DNA from: Deltaproteobacteria bacterium
GTDB taxonomy: Bacteria; Desulfobacterota; Desulfobulbia; Desulfobulbales; UBA5123
Length of the DNA: 12,154 bases
Assembly: GCA_021788685.1 (NCBI GenBank)
Contig: JAJYKH010000056.1
Location: 1 to 12,154 of the forward strand
Direction of reading: 5' to 3'
Part shown: in pieces, positions 7,396-12,154 of the stretch
Layout: every line of letters begins with the position of its first letter
Numbering within the stretch: position 1 is the stretch's first letter
Notes under the pieces: generated by a model
The model's input: only the letters and a program-made list of their open reading frames with translations
The model's database searches: none
What the model was told of the DNA's origin: nothing
Made by a program: the position numbers and the translations under genes

Positions 7396-7396
7396 G
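7388..7396 (+). promoter_or_regulatory. Extended -10 promoter of tRNA-Gln(TTG)
   Basis: TGC plus TATAAG (7391-7396, 5 of 6) forms a TGn extended -10, which can work without a -35; none is visible at 7368-7373. The start would fall at about 7402-7404, essentially on the first base of the tRNA. The -10 includes the ispE stop codon (7393-7395). Confidence 0.5.
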
Positions 7397-7403
7397 GTTT
7401 TAT

Positions 7404-7478
7404 TGGGGCGTCGTCAAGCGGTAAGACACAAGACTTTGACTCTTGCATTCGCAGGTTCGAATCCTGCCGCCCCAGCCA
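7404..7478 (+). tRNA. trnQ: tRNA-Gln, anticodon TTG (reads CAA)
   Basis: This 75-nt gene includes an encoded CCA. The acceptor TGGGGCG pairs with CGCCCCA (7 bp with U1-A72). The D arm is closed by GTC/GAC. The anticodon stem CAAGA/TCTTG surrounds the loop CTTTGAC, giving anticodon TTG. The T arm is GCAGG/CCTGC around TTCGAAT. The discriminator is G73. It starts 9 nt after the ispE stop, and prs begins 77 nt after its end on the same strand. Confidence 0.97.
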
Positions 7479-7510
7479 TTCCCTTCCGCATGTGGCGCCG
7501 CCCCCCCGGG

Positions 7511-7522
7511 ATTCGATCGAAT
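7511..7522. promoter_or_regulatory. 12-bp perfect palindrome in the prs leader
   Basis: ATTCGATCGAAT reads the same on both strands and lies 33 nt before the prs start, just after a run of seven C. It could be an operator half-site pair or an RNA hairpin. I recognise no regulator for it. Confidence 0.3.
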
Positions 7523-7554
7523 AGATAAAGACTGCCCCTCCACCGTACGCCACG

Positions 7555-8496
7555 ATGATGAAGGAAATGAAAATCTTCAGCGGCAACGCCAATCCGGAAA
7601 TGGCCAAGGACATCTGCCGATACCTCAATGTCCCGCTCTCCGAGGCCGAGGTCCGCAGGTTCTGCGACGGCGAGATTTTCGTCGAGATCGGCGAGAACGT
7701 TCGCGGTCGCGACATTTTCCTGATCCAGCCCACCTGCCCGCCGGTAAACGATCACCTCATGGAGCTGGTCATTATGGTGGACGCCTTGCGCCGGGCTTCG
7801 GCCAGGCGGATCACCGCCGTGATGCCCTATTACGGGTACGCCCGGCAGGACCGGAAAGTGGCCCCCCGGGTGCCGATCACGGCCAAGGTAGTGGCGGAAA
7901 TGCTCATGGTGGTCGGGGTGCGGCGGGTCCTCACCATGGACCTCCACGCCGGCCAGATCCAAGGCTTCTTCAATATCCCGGTCGATAACCTCTTTGCCGC
8001 CAAGGTGCTGCTGCAGTACATCTCGGCGCAGTTCAAGAATGACATCGTGATGGTCTCGCCCGATGCCGGCGGCGTGGAAAGGACCAGGGCTTTTGCCAAG
8101 CGGATGAGCTCGGGCCTTGCCATCATCGACAAGCGCCGGGAGCGGGCCAACGAGTCCGAGGCCATGAACGTCATCGGCGATGTCCGGGGAAAGACCGCCA
8201 TTCTGCTCGACGACATGGTTGATACTGCCGGCACCCTCTGCGCGGCCGCCAACATCCTGATGAAGGCCGGCGCCAAAGAGGTGCATGCCTGCTGCTCGCA
8301 CGGTGTGCTGTCCGGCCCGGCCATCGGCCGCATCGAGGAGTCCCAGATCAAGAGCCTGGTGATCACCAACACCATCCCCTTGGGGGAATCGGCCCGGCAA
8401 TGTAAGAAAATCAAGGTGCTGTCAGTCTCGGAGCTGCTGGGGGAGGCCATCCAGCGGATCCATTCCGAAGACTCGGTCAGCTCCCTTTTCGTCTGA
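7555..8496 (+). CDS. prs: Ribose-phosphate diphosphokinase (PRPP synthetase)
   Basis: Prs makes PRPP from ribose 5-phosphate and ATP for purine, pyrimidine, NAD, histidine and tryptophan synthesis. The 313-residue product is class I in length and motifs: KIFSGNANPE start, FCDGEIFVEIGENVRG, YYGYARQDRK and VPITAKVVA, the catalytic loop MDLHAGQIQGFF with H131, the flexible-loop KRR (193-195), and the PRPP-binding loop LLDDMVDTAGTL (217-228). In-frame ATGs lie at 7555, 7558 and 7567. None has a clear Shine-Dalgarno; AAGGA at 7561-7565 is too close to the last one. I choose 7555 because MMKEMK aligns with the E. coli MPDMK start. The tRNA-Gln(TTG) gene ends 76 nt upstream, so the mRNA may begin with a tRNA that RNase P and endonucleases cut away. 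rplY follows after 67 nt. Confidence 0.96.
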   Translation: MMKEMKIFSGNANPEMAKDICRYLNVPLSEAEVRRFCDGEIFVEIGENVRGRDIFLIQPTCPPVNDHLMELVIMVDALRRASARRITAVMPYYGYARQDRKVAPRVPITAKVVAEMLMVVGVRRVLTMDLHAGQIQGFFNIPVDNLFAAKVLLQYISAQFKNDIVMVSPDAGGVERTRAFAKRMSSGLAIIDKRRERANESEAMNVIGDVRGKTAILLDDMVDTAGTLCAAANILMKAGAKEVHACCSHGVLSGPAIGRIEESQIKSLVITNTIPLGESARQCKKIKVLSVSELLGEAIQRIHSEDSVSSLFV

Positions 8497-8504
8497 ATCA
8501 AGGC

Positions 8505-8532
8505 CGCAACAGAGGTCGCGTCATTTTTCTTT
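8505..8532 (+). terminator. Weak terminator-like hairpin after prs
   Basis: CGCAAC (8505-8510) pairs with GTCGCG (8515-8520) with one A-C mismatch around AGAG, and TCATTTTTCTTT follows. The stem is weak, so at most it would reduce read-through into rplY. Confidence 0.3.
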
Positions 8533-8563
8533 GGGCAGCATGCCAACATGGAGGGCAAGTTAG

Positions 8564-9127
8564 ATGTTACAGTTTGAGGTGAGCGCCAGTGTGCGCCGGA
8601 ATTTCGGAAAAGGGGCGGCGCGAGGCCTGCGGCGGGACGGCAAAACGCCGGCGGTCCTCTACGGGCCGAAAACCGAGCCCATTTCCCTTGTTATCGATAC
8701 GAAGGACATGACCAAAGTTCTCCTGACCATCCAGCGGCGCAACGCCGTCCTCTCCCTTGACATCGAAGGCGGGTCGGGCAAGCGGCATGTCGTCGTCCAG
8801 GAGCTCCAGTCCGATCCGATCAATGATACGTTGATTCACGCCGACTTCTACGAGATCTCCCTCGATGCCCCCATGGTCCTGGAAGTGCCCCTCCAGTACA
8901 AGGGCAAGGCGCGGGGCGTCGAGATGGGCGGCGACTTTGTGATCTCCCGCCACTCGATCACCTTGAAAGGGAAGGTCTTGGATATTCCCGACAGTGTTGA
9001 AGTGGATGTCAGCGAGCTCGATCCCGGTGCCGCGTTGACCTGCGGCCAGCTGCCGATCCCGGCCAAGGTCAGCCTGGTGGGAGATGCAGAGGCGGTATGC
9101 GCCTCGGTGACCGCCGTGGGCGGCTGA
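8564..9127 (+). CDS. rplY: 50S ribosomal protein L25 (general stress protein CTC type)
   Basis: The protein binds 5S rRNA in the large subunit. At 187 residues it is the two-domain CTC/TL5 form, not the short 94-residue E. coli form. The L25 domain spans about 1-92 (FGKGAARGLRRDGKTPAVLYG at its start, HVVVQELQSDPINDTLIHADFYEI in its second half), and the TL5 C-terminal beta domain about 97-185 (VPLQYKGKARGVEMGG, VDVSELDPG). The ATG at 8564 has a strong GGAGGG ending 8 nt upstream. The order prs-rplY-pth is widespread in bacteria. A strong intrinsic terminator follows the gene. Confidence 0.95.
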   Translation: MLQFEVSASVRRNFGKGAARGLRRDGKTPAVLYGPKTEPISLVIDTKDMTKVLLTIQRRNAVLSLDIEGGSGKRHVVVQELQSDPINDTLIHADFYEISLDAPMVLEVPLQYKGKARGVEMGGDFVISRHSITLKGKVLDIPDSVEVDVSELDPGAALTCGQLPIPAKVSLVGDAEAVCASVTAVGG

Positions 9128-9158
9128 TCGAGTCGTAGGGTTTTTTGGGCTCGTGACG

Positions 9159-9187
9159 AAAGCCGGAAAGCGATTTCCGGCTTTTTC
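9159..9187 (+). terminator. Intrinsic terminator between rplY and pth
   Basis: AAAGCCGGAAA (9159-9169) and TTTCCGGCTTT (9174-9184) form a perfect 11-bp stem with a GCGA (GNRA) loop, running into TTTTTC. It ends only 8 nt before the pth Shine-Dalgarno. Transcripts reaching pth from upstream must therefore read through it. Confidence 0.87.
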
Positions 9188-9195
9188 ATTTCCTG

Positions 9196-9201
9196 AGGAG
9201 G
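9196..9201 (+). promoter_or_regulatory. Strong ribosome binding site that fixes the pth TTG start
   Basis: AGGAGG lies 7 nt before TTG at 9209. No ATG or GTG occurs between it and the conserved VVGLGNPG motif, so the TTG start is well supported. Confidence 0.85.
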
Positions 9202-9208
9202 CGTTTTC

Positions 9209-9775
9209 TTGCATCTGGTGGTAGGGCTCGGGAATCCGGGCGGCAAATACGAAACGACCAGGCACAACATTGGCTTTCTGGCGCTCGACCACTTGACCCG
9301 CCGCCATGGATTAACTTTTGCAGAATCCAAATGGCAGGCACTGTGCAGCAAGGCCGTGCTCTGGGGCAAGCCGGTGCTGCTGATCAAGCCGCTGACCTAT
9401 ATGAACGCGAGCGGCAGGGCGGTGGCCCCCATCGCCTCCTTCTTCAAAGTCCCTCCCGAAAAGATCATCGTCGTCCATGACGAGCTGGACCTTCCCCTAG
9501 GAAGGGTGAAAATCGTTATCGCCCGGGGGGCCGGAGGTCACAATGGCATCCGCTCCCTCATCGCCGAGCTTGGCACCGCCGAGTTCTGCCGGATACGGGC
9601 AGGCATCGGCCGCCCTGAGCCGCCCCTCACCGTCACCAGTTTCGTGCTGGCCCCTTTCACTCCCGCCGAGGAACCGATCATCGGCCAGGAAATGGGGGTG
9701 ATCGCGGAATCCATCCGGCTGATCCTCGAAAAGGGGGTGGCCGCTGCCATGAACAGCATCAATGCCCTTCCCTGA
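9209..9775 (+). CDS. pth: Peptidyl-tRNA hydrolase, TTG start
   Basis: Pth cleaves the ester bond of peptidyl-tRNAs that drop off ribosomes and so recycles tRNA. The 188-residue product has the full bacterial set: N9 in GLGNPG, the catalytic H19 in TRHNIGF, N66 in TYMNASG, D91 in HDELDLPLG and N112 in GGHNGIRS. The initiation codon is TTG, 7 nt after a near-perfect AGGAGG. The combination of a rare start codon, a strong ribosome site and an intrinsic terminator directly upstream suggests expression is held low or adjusted; that is inference. carD follows after 203 nt with its own promoter, in the place where ychF often follows pth in other bacteria. Confidence 0.96.
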   Translation: MHLVVGLGNPGGKYETTRHNIGFLALDHLTRRHGLTFAESKWQALCSKAVLWGKPVLLIKPLTYMNASGRAVAPIASFFKVPPEKIIVVHDELDLPLGRVKIVIARGAGGHNGIRSLIAELGTAEFCRIRAGIGRPEPPLTVTSFVLAPFTPAEEPIIGQEMGVIAESIRLILEKGVAAAMNSINALP

Positions 9776-9839
9776 GCACTCCATGCGATTGGGAGTGAAG
9801 GGCTTCTCCGGCAAAATCTCCTTCCGCCGGGATGTGCCT

Positions 9840-9867
9840 TTGAGAAATGGGCAAACTGTGGTATAGT
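9840..9867 (+). promoter_or_regulatory. sigma70 extended -10 promoter of carD
   Basis: TTGAGA (9840-9845, 5 of 6), 16 nt, then TATAGT (9862-9867, 5 of 6), preceded by TGG to form a TGn extended -10. Predicted start near 9874, giving a leader of about 105 nt. It is the best plus-strand promoter in the window. Confidence 0.7.
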
Positions 9868-9924
9868 ACGCTTCGACTTGATCTTCCTCATCCCGTTGCA
9901 TCGATCTTTGCCCGCTGCCCATGA

Positions 9925-9955
9925 AGCCGGATTTCCGGCTACGGCGGACAGCCGT
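9925..9955 (+). promoter_or_regulatory. Two tandem hairpins in the carD leader
   Basis: AGCCGGA/TCCGGCT (9925-9931, 9934-9940, 2-nt spacer) is immediately followed by ACGGC/GCCGT (9941-9945, 9951-9955, 5-nt loop). They end about 8 nt before the carD Shine-Dalgarno (AAGGGGG). No T-run follows. They may affect mRNA stability or translation; no known riboswitch pattern is recognised. Confidence 0.4.
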
Positions 9956-9978
9956 CATGATCAGAAGGGGGCCTCACC

Positions 9979-10485
9979 ATGTTCAAAGCCGGAGATATGG
10001 CCGTTTACCCTGCCCACGGTGTCGGAGTCATCGAGGCAGTGGAGAAAAGGGCCATCGGCGAGCGCGAGCAGACTTTCTACGTGATGCGGATTGTCGACTC
10101 CAACATGGTGATCATGATTCCTACCACCAACAGCGACAGTGTGGGGCTGCGTGCCATCATCTCCGCCGCCGAGGCGGACAAGGTCTACCTCATTCTGAGG
10201 CAGCGGGAGGTAGATATCGAGTCGCAGCCTTGGAACCAGCGGTACCGGGAATACATGGAAAAGATCAAGACCGGCTCGGTATTCGAGATCGCGGCGGTGC
10301 TGCGGGATCTGTACATGCTGAGGGTGGAGAAGACCCTTTCCTTCGGCGAGCGAAAAATGATGGACACCGCCCGCGGTCTGCTGATCAAAGAGCTTGCCAT
10401 CGCCCATCATATTCAGGAAGAGCAGGTGGCCCTGGAGATCGAGCAGATCTTCTCCGAGCTCAGGATCACCCCCAGCGCTTCCTGA
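9979..10485 (+). CDS. carD: CarD/CdnL-type RNA polymerase-binding transcription regulator
   Basis: CarD/CdnL proteins bind the RNA polymerase beta subunit and stabilise the open complex at sigma70-type promoters, notably rRNA promoters. The 168-residue product has the N-terminal polymerase-interacting domain (about 1-60, FKAGDMAVYPAHGVGVIEA, shared with Mfd) and a helical DNA-binding C-terminal domain (about 66-165). W85, in QPWNQRYREYMEKIKTG, is at the place of the tryptophan that in mycobacterial CarD wedges into the upstream edge of the -10 bubble. The ATG at 9979 has AAGGGGG about 9 nt upstream. It has its own promoter and a C-rich tract after the stop, so it is probably a monocistronic unit. 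Confidence 0.94.
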   Translation: MFKAGDMAVYPAHGVGVIEAVEKRAIGEREQTFYVMRIVDSNMVIMIPTTNSDSVGLRAIISAAEADKVYLILRQREVDIESQPWNQRYREYMEKIKTGSVFEIAAVLRDLYMLRVEKTLSFGERKMMDTARGLLIKELAIAHHIQEEQVALEIEQIFSELRITPSAS

Positions 10486-10500
10486 TCGGTGTGGCTGGAC

Positions 10501-10590
10501 CGCTTTCTCCTCCTCGCGCGCATTTCGCCTCGGACCCTTCTCTCCTCGTTTCCCTCCGCGCCGCTGCTTCTTCGCTTCTCTCCCCGCTCC
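10501..10590 (+). terminator. C-rich, G-poor tract after carD, candidate Rho utilisation site
   Basis: By hand count the 90 bases hold about 45 C, 29 T, 14 G and 2 A, i.e. 82% pyrimidine with C over three times G. It begins 15 nt after the carD stop, in a non-coding gap where no intrinsic terminator is seen. A long unstructured C-over-G bubble rich in YC dimers is the hallmark of Rho loading. The actual end point is not visible in sequence. Confidence 0.45.
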
Positions 10591-10646
10591 GGGAGTGATA
10601 TTTTCAACCGGTCTCATTCTTTCGGCAGAACAGGTCTGGCTAGGTC

Positions 10647-11621
10647 ATGCTCACCATTCACGAAACCACAGAAGGGGAGAAGCATTTCCTGCTCGAAGTG
10701 AGCGCCAAGGCGACAGGCCAGCGGCTCGACGCCTTTCTGGCGCGGCTGGAAGTGCAGCCCGGGCTGACTCGCTCCATGCTGCAGCAGCTCATCCGGAACG
10801 GCCACGTGGTGGTGGGAGGGCAGGAGCGCAAGAGCGGCTACCGGGTGCAGACCGGGGACGTGATCGAGCTGCGGATGCCGCCTCCCAGTCCCTCGGCCCT
10901 GGTACCGGAGGAAGTGGAATTCCAGGTGCTTTTCGAGGACGAGGACCTTGCGGTGATTGCCAAACCGCCCGGCTTGGTCGTGCATCCCGCCTGCGGCAAC
11001 GAGACCGGGACCCTGGTGCACGGACTCCTGTTCCGCTGCGCCAACCTGTCAGGGATCAGCGGCGAGGAACGGCCCGGGATCGTCCACCGGCTCGACAAGG
11101 ACACCTCGGGGGTGATGGTGATCGCCAAGAACGACCGCTCCCATCAGGATCTGTGCGCCCAGTTCAAGGAGCGGCGGGTTGAAAAAATTTACCTCGCCCT
11201 GGTGGCAGACCGGATGGGGGCTGAAAACGGCCGCATCGAGCTGCCCATCGGGCGCCACCCGGTGCACCGAAAAAAAATGGCCGTGCTGCCGGCCGGGGGC
11301 AGGGCGGCGGTCACCAACTGGTGGGTCCTGGAGGAGCTCGCGGAGTGCAGTTTCCTCCAGATTCGGCTCGAAACCGGCCGCACCCACCAGATCAGGGTGC
11401 ATCTCGCCCATCTGGGCCATCCGGTGATCGGCGATCCCCTTTACGGTGGTAACAGGAGCAGCCGGGTGAGTGCGCCGCGTCAGTGCTTGCATTCCTATCA
11501 ATTGAGCTTCTTTCACCCGGCCACCAAGGAGCGGTTGACCTTCCGGTCGGAGGTGTGGCCGGATATGGAGGCTATCCTGACCCGTTTGCGGGCAACCGAT
11601 CACGGGGATGCACAGAGGTGA
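10647..11621 (+). CDS. rluD: RluA/RluD-family 23S rRNA pseudouridine synthase
   Basis: The enzyme isomerises uridine to pseudouridine in rRNA; RluD itself acts on helix 69 of 23S rRNA. The 324-residue product has an N-terminal S4 RNA-binding domain (about 25-75, GQRLDAFLARL, TRSMLQQLIRNGHVVV) and the RluA catalytic domain. The catalytic aspartate is D150 in GIVHRLDKDTSG, followed by KIYLALV and GRTHQIRVHLAHLGHPVIGD. The S4 domain and length fit RluD better than RluA or RluC, but the target uridine cannot be read from sequence. The ATG at 10647 has only a weak AGGT close by. The stop TGA overlaps the GTG start of coaE, so the two are probably translationally coupled. The 161-nt gap upstream holds the C-rich tract and no obvious promoter. 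Confidence 0.93.
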   Translation: MLTIHETTEGEKHFLLEVSAKATGQRLDAFLARLEVQPGLTRSMLQQLIRNGHVVVGGQERKSGYRVQTGDVIELRMPPPSPSALVPEEVEFQVLFEDEDLAVIAKPPGLVVHPACGNETGTLVHGLLFRCANLSGISGEERPGIVHRLDKDTSGVMVIAKNDRSHQDLCAQFKERRVEKIYLALVADRMGAENGRIELPIGRHPVHRKKMAVLPAGGRAAVTNWWVLEELAECSFLQIRLETGRTHQIRVHLAHLGHPVIGDPLYGGNRSSRVSAPRQCLHSYQLSFFHPATKERLTFRSEVWPDMEAILTRLRATDHGDAQR

Positions 11622-12154
11622 AGCCAGCGAAGACGGAATTTGTAAGCGGTCAAAGGCCGGTGATCGGCATCACCGGCGGCATGGGCTCGGGCAAGAGTGC
11701 GGTGGCGCGCTACCTGCATCGTCGTTTCGGGGGGGCCCTCATCGATGCCGATGCGATCTGCCGCGAGCTGCTCCTGGTTGGAAAGCCCGGGTGGGCGGCT
11801 TTCCGGGAAACCTTTGGGGCGGAGTACCTCTCCCCCGATGGGAGCATCGACCGGCCCAAGCTCCGGAGAGCCGTTTTTGGTCAGGAAGAGGTAAGGCGGC
11901 GGCTTGAATCACTGCTGCACCCCCTGGCCAAAGGGGAGATCGCCAGGAGGGTTCGCGCCGACGTCACGGCCGGCCGGTTTCTGATCGAAGTCCCGCTTCT
12001 CTTCGAAGCGGGTTGGGACCATGAGGTAGACAGGATCGTGGTGGTCTACGCCGATCCCGAAACCTGCCGCATGCGGCTGGCGAAAAGGGACCGGCTGAGT
12101 CCCGGCGAGGCGGCCGCCGCCATGGCCACTCAGTGGCCCCTTGCCGCAAAGGCT
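11618..12154 (+). CDS. coaE: Dephospho-CoA kinase (partial, cut by window end)
   Basis: CoaE phosphorylates the 3'-hydroxyl of dephospho-CoA, the last step of coenzyme A synthesis. The frame stays open to the last base, 179 codons, of about 200 expected. It shows the P-loop GGMGSGKS (20-27), LIDADAICREL (DxD block), the RPKLRRAVF and LLHPLAK segments, IEVPLLFEAGW, and the lid region with RLAKRDRLS. No ATG opens the frame. I take the GTG at 11618, whose GTGA overlaps the rluD stop. An alternative GTG at 11660 would start VIGITGG, which matches the usual family N-terminus, and has AAAGG 3 nt upstream, so 14 residues at the front are uncertain. Confidence 0.92.
   Translation, partial: MKPAKTEFVSGQRPVIGITGGMGSGKSAVARYLHRRFGGALIDADAICRELLLVGKPGWAAFRETFGAEYLSPDGSIDRPKLRRAVFGQEEVRRRLESLLHPLAKGEIARRVRADVTAGRFLIEVPLLFEAGWDHEVDRIVVVYADPETCRMRLAKRDRLSPGEAAAAMATQWPLAAKA

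Noticed and set aside
9777..9797. CACTCC/GGAGTG hairpin just after the pth stop as a terminator
   Set aside because: It has a 6-bp stem with a 9-nt loop and no T-run after it.

Overview
The window is a high-GC housekeeping segment from a Gram-negative bacterium. The gene order ispE, tRNA-Gln, prs, rplY (CTC type), pth, carD, rluD, coaE, together with a DUF1844 gene, a MEMO1-family gene and a serA with ACT domain, resembles Desulfuromonadales/Geobacterales (Desulfobacterota). That placement is inferred from gene content and remembered synteny, not from a search.

Layout. From 51 to 3543 everything is on the minus strand: cysS is followed by a MEMO1-family gene (amrB), then by tRNA-Gln(CTG) and a single-domain RNase D-like exonuclease. 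From 3722 to the right edge everything is on the plus strand: an unrecognised charged protein, serA, a DUF1844 protein, ispE, tRNA-Gln(TTG), prs, rplY, pth, carD, rluD and coaE. coaE is cut by the window end. The divergence point lies between cysS and the unrecognised gene (3544-3721) and contains an AT-rich palindrome.

Function. Most genes serve translation: two glutamine tRNAs (both isoacceptors), CysRS, an exonuclease of the tRNA-trimming type, ribosomal protein L25/CTC, peptidyl-tRNA hydrolase and a 23S rRNA pseudouridine synthase. The rest make central precursors (PRPP, serine, isoprenoid units, CoA) or act on RNA polymerase (CarD). Catalytic residues are intact in all the recognised enzymes.

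Regulation visible in the sequence: sigma70-like promoters before tRNA-Gln(CTG), serA, the DUF1844 gene, tRNA-Gln(TTG) and carD, several with a TGn extended -10; a strong intrinsic terminator between rplY and pth lying just before the pth Shine-Dalgarno; a similar but weaker hairpin plus T-run before ispE; and a C-rich, G-poor tract after carD that looks like a Rho loading site.

I found no phage, CRISPR, IS element, toxin-antitoxin or defence island. The least explained parts are intergenic: an 88-nt inverted repeat at 1985-2072 whose wobble pairs favour folding of plus-strand RNA although both flanking genes are on the minus strand; a cluster of degenerate repeats and hairpins at 951-1084; and the unrecognised gene at 3722-4225.
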